Notes: generated from the letters alone by a model not told the origin. DNA of 61,750 nt from Arthrobacter agilis (GCF_002157505.1 NZ_NFSC01000021.1:1-61750), one strand, 5' to 3'; numbered from the stretch's first letter, positions 7,355 through 15,719 are shown. Numbers and translations are program-made.

Positions 7355-8236
7355 CTACGCCTGCGGGCGCAGGTGCACGACGTCGCCCGCGGAGATGGTG
7401 TGGCGCTCGCCGTCGTCGTCGCGCACGATCAGAGCGCCCTGGGCATCGAGGGCGAGCGCGCGTCCACTGAGCAGGGCGCCGCCGGGCAGTTCGGCCCGGA
7501 CGTCCTGGCCGAGTGTCGCCATGCGCGCCCCGACACGGTCCAGCAGGGAGGGCCCGTTGTCCCACGCCGCGAAGGCGTCGCCGTCGACGTCGCAGAAGGC
7601 ACGGTAGGAATCGGCGAACGTGCGCAGGAAGGACTTGAGCAGGATGTTGCGGTCCGTGGTGCCGGCGTATTCGAGCAGCAGGCTGGTGGCCGTGGGCACC
7701 GGGAGTTCGTCCTCGGTGAGGCTGACGTTCAGTCCGATCCCCACGACGACGGCGGGCGGCTCGGCGCCTGTGCCCGGCACGAACTGCGCCAGGACGCCGG
7801 CGAGCTTCCGGCCGTCCACCGTGACATCGTTGGGCCACTTGAGCTGCGGGGCGATCTCCGTACGATCCTCGACGCTCTCGGCGAGCGCCAGGGCGGCGAG
7901 GAGCGAGAACCAGGAGTAGGCCGTGGTCGGGACGGGCCGCCCATGCCGGTTGAACGGGCGCAGCAGGACGCTGACGAACAGCGACGACCGCTCGGGCGCT
8001 ATCCAGCTGCGGTCCAGCCGTCCGCGTCCTGCCGTCTGCACTTCCGCGCCGAGGACGCTGAGGTCGGGCCACCCTGCCGCTTCCCGCTGGGCGTGCTCCA
8101 CGAGGTCGGTGTTGGTGGATCCGGTCTGGGCCACGATGTCGAGCCGGGAGAACGGGCCCGACGGCATGCACACGGCTGTCCTCAGTGCACCGAGGTTCAG
8201 GCCCGGGCGCTCGAGATTGGAATAGCGGGAGGACAT
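7355..8236 (-). CDS. birA: Biotin--[acetyl-CoA-carboxylase] ligase
   Basis: 293 residues. It activates biotin to biotinyl-AMP and attaches it to the Lys of biotin carboxyl carrier domains, here most likely the EAMKMEQ domain of the acyl-CoA carboxylase alpha subunit encoded at 16461-18293. Visible motifs are SRLDIVAQTGSTNTDL, the biotinyl-AMP binding loop GRGRLDRSW, the catalytic LKWPNDVTVDGRKLAGVL and VVVGIGLNVSL. A small C-terminal domain follows (GRALALDAQGALIVRDDDG). It has no N-terminal winged-helix region, so it is a group I ligase without DNA binding. I chose the ATG at 8236; the frame is open upstream but has no similarity there. It is the first gene of a three-gene operon. Confidence 0.93.
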   Translation of the reverse strand: MSSRYSNLERPGLNLGALRTAVCMPSGPFSRLDIVAQTGSTNTDLVEHAQREAAGWPDLSVLGAEVQTAGRGRLDRSWIAPERSSLFVSVLLRPFNRHGRPVPTTAYSWFSLLAALALAESVEDRTEIAPQLKWPNDVTVDGRKLAGVLAQFVPGTGAEPPAVVVGIGLNVSLTEDELPVPTATSLLLEYAGTTDRNILLKSFLRTFADSYRAFCDVDGDAFAAWDNGPSLLDRVGARMATLGQDVRAELPGGALLSGRALALDAQGALIVRDDDGERHTISAGDVVHLRPQA

Positions 8237-8282
8237 GGCATCGATCTTATCCGGCCCCGCGCTCCCTGCCCCGAGCGGGACC

Positions 8283-9161
8283 TCAGAGGAAGATGTCCGG
8301 GACGAGCCGGTCCTCGGGTGCGCCGAGGCTGTACGGCGTGAAGTCGGTGACACCTTCCTCGCGGAGGACCTGCTCATCCGTGTAGAAGTTCCCCGTGCAG
8401 TCCCGTGCCGGGCGGACCAGGACGGCGTGCGCGGCGTCGGCGACGATCCGCGGGCTTCGAGCCGCCCGGACGATGCGGTCCCCGCCGGGCATGGCGCGGA
8501 TGGCCGCCGTGTCGATGAGGGTCGCGGGCCACAGGGAGTTCACGGCGACGCCGTCGTCCTTGAGTTCCTCGGCGAGGCCGAGGGTGGTCAGGCTCATCCC
8601 GTACTTCGCCATGGTGTAGGCCAGGTGCCTGCCGGCCCATTCCGGTGTGAGGTTCAGGGGCGGCGAGAGGGTGAGGATGTGGGGGTTGTCCGAGCGCTTG
8701 AGCGCCTCGAGGGCGGACTTGCTCAGCAGGAAGGTGCCGCGGACGTTGATGTCCGCCATGAGGTCATAGCGCTTCATGTCCACGTCGGGCGTCCTGGACA
8801 GGTCGATCGCCGAGGCATTGTTCACCACGACGTCGATGCCGCCAAAGGTGCTGGCGGTCGCATCGACGGCAGCCCGGACGTCGTCGTCGTTCCGCACGTC
8901 GCCCACCAGGGGCAGGGCGCGTCCGCCTGCGGCCTCGATCTGTTCCGCCGCCGTGTAGACGGTCCCTTCGAGCTTCGGGTGCGGCTCGCCGGTCTTCGCC
9001 AGGAGAGCCACGTTGGCTCCGTCGCGGGCGGCACGCAGGGCGATGGCGAGGCCGATCCCGCGGCTGCCGCCCGACAGGAGGAGAGTGCGCCCGGCGAGCG
9101 ATCGGCTTCCGGGGCGGATGCCCGGAGCGGAGAATTCCTGAGCGTCATTGCGTGCAGTCAT
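8283..9161 (-). CDS. Short-chain dehydrogenase/reductase, HSDL2-like
   Basis: 292 residues with one Rossmann-fold SDR domain. The cofactor loop is LLLSGGSRGIGLAIALRAAR (TGxxxGIG with Ser for Thr). Further motifs are VVVNNASAIDLS and the active-site region HILTLSPPLNL with YTMAKYGMS (Tyr and Lys of YxxxK). The sequence after the active site (WPATLIDTAAIRAM) and the C-terminus (NFYTDEQVLREEGVTDF) are typical of HSDL2-like SDRs, which lack the SCP2 domain of the human protein. The substrate is unknown; a fatty-acyl or sterol-like carbonyl is plausible from the neighbouring acyl-CoA carboxylase. The start is the ATG at 9161; an ATG nine codons upstream is less likely. It is divergent from accD. 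Confidence 0.85.
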   Translation of the reverse strand: MTARNDAQEFSAPGIRPGSRSLAGRTLLLSGGSRGIGLAIALRAARDGANVALLAKTGEPHPKLEGTVYTAAEQIEAAGGRALPLVGDVRNDDDVRAAVDATASTFGGIDVVVNNASAIDLSRTPDVDMKRYDLMADINVRGTFLLSKSALEALKRSDNPHILTLSPPLNLTPEWAGRHLAYTMAKYGMSLTTLGLAEELKDDGVAVNSLWPATLIDTAAIRAMPGGDRIVRAARSPRIVADAAHAVLVRPARDCTGNFYTDEQVLREEGVTDFTPYSLGAPEDRLVPDIFL

Positions 9162-9209
9162 GGCCCCACCATAAGCACCGGGGGCCATCCGTCCGCCTGC
9201 GACGCACCG

Positions 9210-9229
9210 ATGTTACTCGCGGGTAACAT
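9210..9229. promoter_or_regulatory. 20-bp palindrome in the SDR/accD divergent promoter region
   Basis: ATGTTACTCGCGGGTAACAT is self-complementary except for one base pair (T/G at positions 8/13). Palindromes of this size with TTAC/GTAA arms are typical of TetR-family operators. It lies 49 bases upstream of the SDR start and 180 bases upstream of accD. The regulator is not in the window. Confidence 0.6.
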
Positions 9230-9260
9230 CGAAGCTCCGGCTAAGCGTTGGCCGCGGAAA

Positions 9261-9277
9261 CTGTAGACGTCCTACAA
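9261..9277. promoter_or_regulatory. 17-bp inverted repeat upstream of accD, shared with accA
   Basis: CTGTAGACGTCCTACAA, with arms TGTAG/CTACA, lies 132 bases upstream of accD and about 22 bases before a possible -10 (TAGACT, 9300-9305). Nearly the same sequence lies upstream of accA at 16347-16363. It is a candidate operator for coordinated control of the carboxylase subunits. Confidence 0.5.
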
Positions 9278-9408
9278 CGGCCAGTCCTCCGATCCTCACT
9301 AGACTTGGGAAAACGCGCCGCACTTTGTCGGAATCCTCCAGTCTCGGCTGGGAGTTCCGCGCAGCCCAGTGAGGCGCGTGCCCACGCCACCCGCCGACCG
9401 GAGACTCC

Positions 9409-11004
9409 ATGCACCAGGACCTGCAGCTCGACCTGACAACGACGGCCGGGAAGCTCGCCGACTTCCGGAGGCGCAAGGCGCTCTCGGAGCAGCCCTCCGG
9501 CCCCGAAGCGATCGAGAAGCAGCACGCCCGCGGCAAGAACACCGCCCGCGAGCGGATCGACCTCCTCGTGGACGAGGGCTCCTTCGTCGAGTTCGACGCC
9601 TTCGCGGTCCACCGCTCCACGGCCTTCGGCATGGAGCGGAAGAAGCCCCTCGGCGACGGCGTCGTGTCCGGATACGCAACCGTGGACGGGCGCCTGATCG
9701 CCATCTACAGCCAGGACTTCTCCGTGTACGGCGGCTCTCTCAGCCAGGTCAACGGCGAGAAGATCGTCAAGGTGCAGGAGTTCGCGCTCCGCAACGGGTG
9801 CCCGGTCATCGGCATCAACGACGGCGGCGGCGCCCGCATCCAGGAGGGCGTCGCGTCGCTCGCGATGTTCGCGGACATCTTCCGCAACAACGTCCACGCG
9901 TCCGGGGTGGTCCCGCAGATCTCGCTCATCATGGGTCCCTGCGCCGGAGGAGCGGCCTACTCCCCCGCGCTGACGGACTTCGTGGTGATGGTGGACAAGA
10001 CGTCCCACATGTTCATCACGGGCCCCGACGTCATCAAGACGGTGACCGGCGAGGACGTGGACATGGAGACCCTCGGCGGCGCACGCCAGCACAACACGAC
10101 GACGGGCACCTCCGCCTACCTCGCGACCGACGAGGCGGACGCCATCGGCTTCGTCCGCGAACTGCTCGACTTCCTCCCGTCCAACAACCTCGCGGAGGCG
10201 CCGCTGACGGAGTTCGTGGAGGAGGCCGAGGTGACGGACGAGGACCTCGCCCTCGACGACCTCATCCCGGACGCCGCGAACCAGCCGTACGACATGCACG
10301 CCGTCATCGACGCGATCGTGGACGACAGCCACTTCCTCGAGATGCAGGCGCTCTACGCACCGAACGTGGTGACGGGCTACGCGCGCGTCGAGGGCCACAC
10401 CATCGGCATCGTGGCCAACCAGCCCCTGCAGTTCGCGGGCACCCTCGACATCAACGCGTCGGAGAAGGCGGCCCGCTTCGTGCGGCACTGCGACGCCTTC
10501 AACATCCCCATCCTGACCCTCGTGGACGTCCCCGGCTTCCTGCCCGGCAAGGACCAGGAGTTCCAGGGCATCATCCGGCGCGGGGCCAAGCTGCTCTACG
10601 CCTATGCCGAAGCCACCGTGCCGAAACTGACGGTCATCACCCGCAAGGCCTACGGCGGCGCGTACATCGTCATGGGGTCCAAGAAGCTCGGCGCCGACCT
10701 CAACCTCGCCTGGCCCACCGCGCAGATCGGCGTCATGGGCGCCCAGGGTGCCGTCAACATCCTGTACCGCGGGCAGCTCAAGGCCGTCGCCGAGGCCGGT
10801 GGGGACGTCGAGGCCGCGCGCGCGGACGTCGTGCAGCAGTACGAGGAGGAACTGCTGAACCCGTACCAGGCAGCCGAGCTGGGCTATGTGGATGCCGTCA
10901 TCGCGCCGTCGGAGACCCGGCTGCAGATCGTCCGCGGACTCCGAGCCCTGCGCGACAAGCGGGCCGCCAACCCCGCCAAGAAGCACGGGAACATCCCGCT
11001 GTGA
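9409..11004 (+). CDS. Acyl-CoA carboxylase beta subunit (carboxyltransferase, AccD5/PccB type)
   Basis: 531 residues, the usual length of actinobacterial AccD5/PccB proteins. It transfers the carboxyl group from carboxybiotin to acetyl- or propionyl-CoA, giving malonyl- or methylmalonyl-CoA. Two crotonase-like halves are visible. The N-terminal half has [46 protein letters not shown] and [14 protein letters not shown], whose Gly/Ala pair forms an oxyanion hole. The C-terminal half has [36 protein letters not shown] and [18 protein letters not shown]. The start ATG at 9409 is followed by [20 protein letters not shown]. The stop overlaps the epsilon-subunit start. Substrate preference cannot be fixed from sequence alone. 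Confidence 0.95.
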   Translation: MHQDLQLDLTTTAGKLADFRRRKALSEQPSGPEAIEKQHARGKNTARERIDLLVDEGSFVEFDAFAVHRSTAFGMERKKPLGDGVVSGYATVDGRLIAIYSQDFSVYGGSLSQVNGEKIVKVQEFALRNGCPVIGINDGGGARIQEGVASLAMFADIFRNNVHASGVVPQISLIMGPCAGGAAYSPALTDFVVMVDKTSHMFITGPDVIKTVTGEDVDMETLGGARQHNTTTGTSAYLATDEADAIGFVRELLDFLPSNNLAEAPLTEFVEEAEVTDEDLALDDLIPDAANQPYDMHAVIDAIVDDSHFLEMQALYAPNVVTGYARVEGHTIGIVANQPLQFAGTLDINASEKAARFVRHCDAFNIPILTLVDVPGFLPGKDQEFQGIIRRGAKLLYAYAEATVPKLTVITRKAYGGAYIVMGSKKLGADLNLAWPTAQIGVMGAQGAVNILYRGQLKAVAEAGGDVEAARADVVQQYEEELLNPYQAAELGYVDAVIAPSETRLQIVRGLRALRDKRAANPAKKHGNIPL

Positions 11005-11240
11005 CAGCGCAGGACAGCATGCCCGACGACGTCGCCGAGGAGAGCCCGGCCCTCCTCTCCGTGGTCTCCGGCAATCCCACGGAGGAGGAGCTGGCGGCCC
11101 TCACCGCCGTCGTCGTCGCCCTGCAGGGAAGCGGGGAAGCGGTCGGGGCGCCGAACCACGGCAGGTCCTGGGTCCGACGCGCCATGCTGCGGCTGGGCCC
11201 GAAGCCGGGACCCGGATCGTGGCGTCGCAGCGTCCGCTGA
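11001..11240 (+). CDS. Acyl-CoA carboxylase epsilon subunit
   Basis: 79 residues. It starts with a GTG whose GTGA overlaps the accD stop, so the two are translationally coupled. After an acidic N-terminus come the family signature [20 protein letters not shown] and VVVALQ, a short linker and the Trp/Arg-rich tail ([19 protein letters not shown]). Actinobacterial epsilon subunits bridge the alpha and beta subunits and raise carboxylase activity. The position right after accD matches accD5-accE5 of mycobacteria. Confidence 0.88.
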   Translation: MTAQDSMPDDVAEESPALLSVVSGNPTEEELAALTAVVVALQGSGEAVGAPNHGRSWVRRAMLRLGPKPGPGSWRRSVR

Positions 11241-11364
11241 CGCCACCCACGCGTTCCGCCGCCTCTTCGGGGCCTACTCGCCAGTACGCGATGTGCTCCC
11301 TACCATGGGGAAATGGGTGTGGCTGGGGTCACATGGGGGAAGCCCCGTCCCGTTACCGGGCCAG

Positions 11365-11392
11365 CCGGGACGCAGCGTTGCGCCCCGGTTTT
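11365..11392 (+). terminator. Rho-independent terminator after accD-accE
   Basis: CCGGGACGCA and TGCGCCCCGG, separated by GCGT, form a 10-bp stem with one mismatch. TTTT follows at 11389-11392. It lies 125 bases after the epsilon-subunit stop and 50 bases before the next gene. Confidence 0.6.
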
Positions 11393-11441
11393 GATGACGA
11401 GCCCGAGTGGTCCTTCTGCCGGGCGGTTACAGGGGGTAGCC

Positions 11442-11678
11442 ATGGCCGCGATAATCGAACTTTTTCATGATCGGGACAATGCGTTCAGGTTTCGATTGAA
11501 GACACCGGAAGGGACAGTCATCGCCGTGTCCAGACCATTCCCGGACAAGGCGGCGGCTGTCGCGGGAATCCGCGCCCTCCGTGAGTGCGCCGGAACCGGC
11601 CTGATCACGGACCTCTGCCTACCGAGGCCCCACACGGCACGAGCCTCGCGAGGACCCGTAAGGCCCGCAGTCACATAG
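11442..11678 (+). CDS. DUF1508 (YegP-like) small protein
   Basis: 78 residues. The core AAIIELFHDRDNAFRFRLKT, followed by PEGTVIAVSRPFPDKAAAVA, matches one DUF1508 repeat, in which a compact beta-sheet unit carries an FRFRLK strand and a downstream helix. E. coli YegP has two such repeats and this protein has one. The tail after CLPRP is low complexity. Start ATG at 11442 with AGGGGG about six bases upstream; the frame is open further upstream but without similarity. Function unknown. Confidence 0.7.
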   Translation: MAAIIELFHDRDNAFRFRLKTPEGTVIAVSRPFPDKAAAVAGIRALRECAGTGLITDLCLPRPHTARASRGPVRPAVT

Positions 11679-11690
11679 GCCCTAGGAGAC

Positions 11691-12968
11691 CTAGCGCGGA
11701 TCCGCCACGGTGCCGAGGAACACGGGCAATCCCGTCTCCTCGTGGACGATCTGGTAGCCGAAGGGCCGATCGAAGGAGATGCTGATGTCGGGCGGCATCG
11801 GAGCGCCGGTCTCGGCCATCGAGATCTGGGTGACGGCCGCCGCCACGGTTCCCTTCTCTGCGACCGTGATGTTGGCGGACTGGGCCACGCCCGTCACGAA
11901 GGACTCCGGCAGGATGGCATCGAAGTCAGGCGCGGCACCGAGCGTCTCCTCGAGTCCCAGTTGTTTCAGGATCCCGAGCAGATCCTGGTCGTAGGCGTGG
12001 TCCCAGAGGGGCAGGGAGACGTCCACGGGCTGGGGCTCCGCCTGGCCGAGGGCCCGCGCGATCTCCTCGAACTGATCCTCGTCCCAGGCAGGCCCCGATC
12101 CTTCGGCGGGTAGCACGAGGCGCATAAAGAAGCCGTCCCTGTAGGGGAGGTCGATCCCCGACCAGTCCGCGCCGGCCGCGTATCGCACCAGGGGCGACGC
12201 GTGCATCGTCGGTACGAGGGTGGACGTGCCGCCCTCGAGCGTGAACTCCTCGTCGGAAGTGCCTGACGGGTCGAAGGGCTGTTCCCATGCAGCAGCGAAA
12301 TAGGCGATGTTGAGGAGCGTGAGGATGGTTTCCTCATCCAGCTCGAGCGGCGCCTCCTCGATCCGGCCGCCGGTCTCCTCCGACACCCAGGCATCGATGC
12401 GATCCGCCGTCGAGCCGTCCCGAAAGTCGACCGGGTAGACGCCGCTGCCGTACTGGCGAGCAAGTATCTCCAGGTACGCATTGCCGATGACGCCGGATTC
12501 AGGGACGAAGACCGCGTTGGCGAGATGCAGGACGGGCGTTACGGGCGGATCATCCTCGTCGACGTCGCCCGGGTTCCCGTCGAAACGCTGGACGCTCGCG
12601 AGGAGCGCGTTCATCGCCTCGTCACGATGCTCGGCGGGCAGGCCCAGGACCGCGTCCATTTCCGCGGCGGTCGTCGTCCCGGCTCCGGCGCGCAGCATCG
12701 ACAGCGCGTAGAGGGCGCTGAGCGGGCTGGTGACCTGGTTGACGTCCGGATCGGAGGTCATGGCGGCGCCGAGGCGGAAAGCGGATCGGAGCAGTGCGTC
12801 CTCAGCCTCCGCGAACTCGCCCTCAGCGACGACGACGCGCTCGACGGGTGCTCTCTGCTGGTCCGGCGCGGATCCCGCGCACGCGGTGAGCAGCGCCAGG
12901 GCCGCGGTCGCTGTCGTGGCGGTCCGGCCCAGCCGTCCGTGCGTGGTCCGCTGTCCGTGGCGCTCCAT
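11691..12968 (-). CDS. Secreted serpin (serine protease inhibitor), predicted lipoprotein
   Basis: 425 residues. A signal peptide (TATTATAALALLTAC) ends in a lipobox-like LLTAC at about residue 30. The rest is one serpin domain: SPLSALYALSMLRAGAGTTT (helix B/C region), VLHLANAVFVPES, LTLLNIAYFAAAWEQPFDPS (the NAxxFxxxW motif), YRDGFFMRLVLPAEG and the C-terminal FDRPFGYQIVHEETGLPVFL. The reactive-centre loop follows the hinge EKGTVAAAVTQISMAETGAP. The small residues of the hinge (GTVAAA) suit an inhibitory serpin. P1 cannot be assigned safely. I chose the ATG at 12968, with GGGGGAGG just upstream, over the GTG two codons earlier. Serpins are uncommon in bacteria. Confidence 0.9.
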   Translation of the reverse strand: MERHGQRTTHGRLGRTATTATAALALLTACAGSAPDQQRAPVERVVVAEGEFAEAEDALLRSAFRLGAAMTSDPDVNQVTSPLSALYALSMLRAGAGTTTAAEMDAVLGLPAEHRDEAMNALLASVQRFDGNPGDVDEDDPPVTPVLHLANAVFVPESGVIGNAYLEILARQYGSGVYPVDFRDGSTADRIDAWVSEETGGRIEEAPLELDEETILTLLNIAYFAAAWEQPFDPSGTSDEEFTLEGGTSTLVPTMHASPLVRYAAGADWSGIDLPYRDGFFMRLVLPAEGSGPAWDEDQFEEIARALGQAEPQPVDVSLPLWDHAYDQDLLGILKQLGLEETLGAAPDFDAILPESFVTGVAQSANITVAEKGTVAAAVTQISMAETGAPMPPDISISFDRPFGYQIVHEETGLPVFLGTVADPR

Positions 12969-13140
12969 ACCCACCTCCCCCTCGTCGTGCTCCCACGGTA
13001 GGCCCCGTTACCGGGTGGATCCAGAGCTGAGGAGGATCACGTGCGTTCCCGTGGGCTGCGGTGACGCCGGGCATTTCGCATTCCTGCGGAACCACCGCCA
13101 CTCGGTAGCCTCCGGCAACCGCTGGGGCTAGGCTCTGGAC

Positions 13141-14856
13141 GTGACCCAAGACACTCCAGCTTCCGCCCCCTCCTCCAGCGAGCAGCCGGCACGGCAGTCG
13201 ACCGCCGTCGATGCCGTCGCCACCTCGTACTACGAGACCCTGCTCGAACTGATGCCGAATTTCGCCACTGAACTCGGCATCCCCGGTCACGAGACCGAGT
13301 ACCAGGACTACTCCCCGGCCGGCATCGATGCACTCGCCGGAGCCGCCCGCGACACCCTCCGCCGGCTCGACGATCTCCAGCCCGCCGATGACGTGGATAC
13401 GGTGACGCTCGACGCCATGCGCGAGCGGCTCGGGCTCGACCTCGAAATCCATGAATCCGGACTCAGGTACGCCGAACTCAACAACATCGAGTGCCCCGCC
13501 CAGAGCATCCGGGGGATCTTCGACCTCATGCCCACCGCCACGGCGGAGGACTGGGGCAACATCGCCGGGCGCATGGCCAATGTCCCCGGTGCCATCGACG
13601 GATACATCGCATCCCTCCGCGCCGGCCGCGAGCGCGGTCTCATCGCCGCCCGCCGGCAGGTGAGCATCGTGATCGAGCAGTCCACGAAATACGCCGAGGA
13701 CGGCGGCTTCTTCGACACCCTCGGCTCCACCGCACGCTCGGACGACGGCGACCTCCCCGACCCGGTGCAGCAGCAGCTCCGTTCAGGTGCGGAAGCTGCA
13801 CGCGGCGCCTACCGTTCGCTCGCCTCCTTCCTGCAGGACGATCTCCTTCCCACCGCACCCGAGAAGGACGCCGTCGGGCGGCAGCACTACGCCCTGATGT
13901 CGCGCCTCTTCCTGGGGTCCGCCGTCGACCTCGAGGAGACGTATGCGTGGGGCGTCGAGGAGCTCGACCGTGTGATTGCCGAGCAGGAAGCCGTCGCGAA
14001 CGAGATCCGTGAGGGCGCGTCGATCGAGGAGGCCATCCGCATCCTCAACGAGGACCCGGCCCGCCAGCTGCAGGGCACCGATGCGCTGCAGGCGTGGATG
14101 CAGGACCTCTCGGACAGGGCGGTCGATGCCCTGGCCGAAGTGCACTTCGACATCTCCGACGTGATGCGCCGCCTCGAGTGCAGGATCGCCCCGACCAACG
14201 AGGGTGTCATCTACTACACGGGTCCCAGTGACGATTTTTCCCGTCCCGGGCGCATGTGGTGGTCGGTGCCCGAGGGTGAGGACTCCTTCACCACCTGGAA
14301 GGAGACGACCACCGTGTACCACGAGGGCGTTCCCGGCCACCATCTGCAGATTGCGACGGCGACCTACCAGCGCGCACTGCTCAACCCGTGGCGCCGCAAT
14401 GCCATCTGGGTCTCCGGCCAGGGCGAGGGCTGGGCACTCTACGCCGAGCGTCTCATGCAGGAACTCGGGTTCCTCGCCGATCCGGGCGATCGCCTCGGCA
14501 TGCTCGACGCCCAGCGGATGCGCGCGGCCCGCGTCGTCTTCGACATCGGAGTCCACCTCGAGCTCGAGATCCCGGAGCGCTGGGGCGAGGGCACCTGGAC
14601 GCCGGAGAAGGGCTACGACTTCCTGAAGCGGAACATCGCCATCAGCGAGGGCCAGCTCAACTTCGAGTACAACCGCTACCTCGGCTGGCCGGGACAGGCG
14701 CCGTCCTACAAGATCGGCCAGCGCCTCTGGGAGCAGATCCGCGACGAGGTACGTGCCAGCGAGGGCGGGAGCTTCGAGCTGCGCGATTTCCACACACGAG
14801 CACTCAACCTCGGGTCGGTGGGTCTCGACACGCTGCGCCGGGCGCTGGTGTCCTGA
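13141..14856 (+). CDS. DUF885 family protein, predicted zinc metallopeptidase
   Basis: 571 residues covering a complete DUF885 domain. The metal site is in TTVYHEGVPGHHLQIATATY (HExxxHH-type), with a downstream Glu in WVSGQGEGWALYAERLMQEL. Further conserved blocks are YYTGPSDDFSRPGRMWWSVP and the C-terminal GWPGQAPSYKIGQRLWEQ. The family is related to M3/M32-type helical metallopeptidases. No signal peptide is present, so it should act in the cytoplasm, perhaps on peptides. Start GTG at 13141. It is divergent from the serpin gene with 172 bases between starts, which allows shared control but does not show it. Confidence 0.85.
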   Translation: MTQDTPASAPSSSEQPARQSTAVDAVATSYYETLLELMPNFATELGIPGHETEYQDYSPAGIDALAGAARDTLRRLDDLQPADDVDTVTLDAMRERLGLDLEIHESGLRYAELNNIECPAQSIRGIFDLMPTATAEDWGNIAGRMANVPGAIDGYIASLRAGRERGLIAARRQVSIVIEQSTKYAEDGGFFDTLGSTARSDDGDLPDPVQQQLRSGAEAARGAYRSLASFLQDDLLPTAPEKDAVGRQHYALMSRLFLGSAVDLEETYAWGVEELDRVIAEQEAVANEIREGASIEEAIRILNEDPARQLQGTDALQAWMQDLSDRAVDALAEVHFDISDVMRRLECRIAPTNEGVIYYTGPSDDFSRPGRMWWSVPEGEDSFTTWKETTTVYHEGVPGHHLQIATATYQRALLNPWRRNAIWVSGQGEGWALYAERLMQELGFLADPGDRLGMLDAQRMRAARVVFDIGVHLELEIPERWGEGTWTPEKGYDFLKRNIAISEGQLNFEYNRYLGWPGQAPSYKIGQRLWEQIRDEVRASEGGSFELRDFHTRALNLGSVGLDTLRRALVS

Positions 14857-14870
14857 CCTAGTCACTTATT

Positions 14871-14901
14871 GCAGGCGGGCGGGAGATTCCGGCCCGCCTG
14901 C
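14871..14901. terminator. Inverted repeat 1 of 3 after the DUF885 gene
   Basis: GCAGGCGGGC and GCCCGCCTGC, 11 bases apart, form a perfect 10-bp stem 14 bases after the stop codon. There is no U-tract, so it is an I-shaped terminator or RNA-stabilising hairpin. Confidence 0.6.
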
Positions 14902-14905
14902 ACTC

Positions 14906-14933
14906 GACGGCGGCGCCCGGTTGCGCCGCCGTC
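14906..14933. terminator. Inverted repeat 2 of 3
   Basis: GACGGCGGCGC and GCGCCGCCGTC form a perfect 11-bp stem with a 6-base loop. It begins only 4 bases after the first hairpin. Confidence 0.55.
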
Positions 14934-14940
14934 GGCACCG

Positions 14941-14969
14941 TCTAACGATTCGGTGTACATCTAACGATT
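14941..14969. repeat. Direct repeat TCTAACGATT, two copies 19 bp apart
   Basis: TCTAACGATT occurs at 14941-14950 and again at 14960-14969. The 19-base period is close to two helical turns. It sits between two hairpins and may be a regulator half-site pair. Confidence 0.5.
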
Positions 14970-14971
14970 GG

Positions 14972-15000
14972 GCGCCGCTCAGCTCGACAGCGGCGCTTTT
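14972..15000 (+). terminator. Rho-independent terminator, inverted repeat 3 of 3
   Basis: GCGCCGCT, nine-base loop, AGCGGCGC, then TTTT at 14997-15000. This is the best U-tract terminator of the three hairpins. It ends 56 bases before the next start codon. Confidence 0.75.
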
Positions 15001-15056
15001 CCTTGTGTGCGGCAGCATTATAGGATCATCTATCCAGCTCGACAAGGTGGTGCGCT

Positions 15057-15617
15057 ATGAACAAATCGCGCATGACGGGGAAACTCTCCGCCACACTCGC
15101 CGCCCTCGCCCTCACCGCAGGCCTCGGCCTCGCGGGTGGACCACCGGCATCCGCCGCCTATTGCGGCATCACGTGGGGTTCGTTGGCGAAAGTCGCCTAC
15201 ACCTCCTCCACATCACCCATCGCGAACGTCCGGTCCGGCCGGCACGATTGCTTCGACCGCCTCGTGATCGACACCAAGGGCCCCGCCTCGGCGTATCGGG
15301 TGACCTATGTCAACGAGGTGCTGGGCATCGGCTCGGGCGCGATCGTTCCACTGCGCGGTGGCGCCCGGATCTCGGTCAACGTCATCGCTCCGATCTACGA
15401 CGCCTCCGGTCATGCGACCTACTCGCCCGCCAATCAGTCCGAACTCGTCAATGTCGCCGGCTACTCCACCTTCCGCCAGGTAGCACTGGCCGGAAGCTAC
15501 GAAGCACGGACGAGAATCGGGCTCGGCGTCCGGGCACGTCTTCCCATGCGGGTCTTCGTGGTACCCGGACCCGGTACCGGCTCGAGGATGGTGATCGACG
15601 TCGCGCACCGCTGGTGA
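15057..15617 (+). CDS. Secreted AMIN-like domain protein
   Basis: 186 residues. A Sec signal peptide has the basic start KSRMTGKL and the core ATLAALALTAGLGLA, with a likely cut after ASA at about residue 34. The mature part begins AYCGITWGSLAK, and FDRLVIDTKGPASAYRVTYV follows the pair of Cys that flank ANVRSGRHDC. It ends RVFVVPGPGTGSRMVIDVAH. This is the actinobacterial AMIN-like secreted family (beta-sandwich, extracellular, role unknown). One disulfide between Cys of YCGIT and HDCF is likely. Start ATG at 15057. Confidence 0.8.
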   Translation: MNKSRMTGKLSATLAALALTAGLGLAGGPPASAAYCGITWGSLAKVAYTSSTSPIANVRSGRHDCFDRLVIDTKGPASAYRVTYVNEVLGIGSGAIVPLRGGARISVNVIAPIYDASGHATYSPANQSELVNVAGYSTFRQVALAGSYEARTRIGLGVRARLPMRVFVVPGPGTGSRMVIDVAHRW

Positions 15618-15627
15618 AAGATCCCTG

Positions 15628-15659
15628 CCGGTCCCGTCCCAGTGCCGGAGCGGGACCGG
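15628..15659 (+). terminator. Hairpin after the AMIN-like gene
   Basis: CCGGTCCCG and CGGGACCGG form a perfect 9-bp stem with a 14-base loop, 10 bases after the stop codon. No U-tract. Confidence 0.55.
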
Positions 15660-15669
15660 GCAGTCCCTA

Positions 15670-15700
15670 CCGGCCCGCCGGAATTGCGCCGGCGGGCCGG
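15670..15700 (+). terminator. Second hairpin, directly before maf
   Basis: CCGGCCCGCCGG and CCGGCGGGCCGG form a perfect 12-bp stem with loop AATTGCG, ending 19 bases before the maf start. It may terminate upstream transcripts or sit in the maf leader. Confidence 0.55.
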
Positions 15701-15719
15701 CGCCTGCCTAGGCTGGAGC

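Noticed and set aside
7355..8236. BirA as repressor of the acc genes through the shared TGTAG repeat
   Set aside because: This BirA has no N-terminal winged helix, so it should not bind DNA.
6761..8341. Plus-strand open frame spanning the PH-domain and birA genes
   Set aside because: It crosses two well-supported genes on the other strand and has no motif of its own.
9241..10986. Long open frame on the minus strand opposite accD
   Set aside because: Arg/Val/Asp-rich translation without any family; a normal by-product of high-GC codon bias opposite a clear carboxyltransferase gene.
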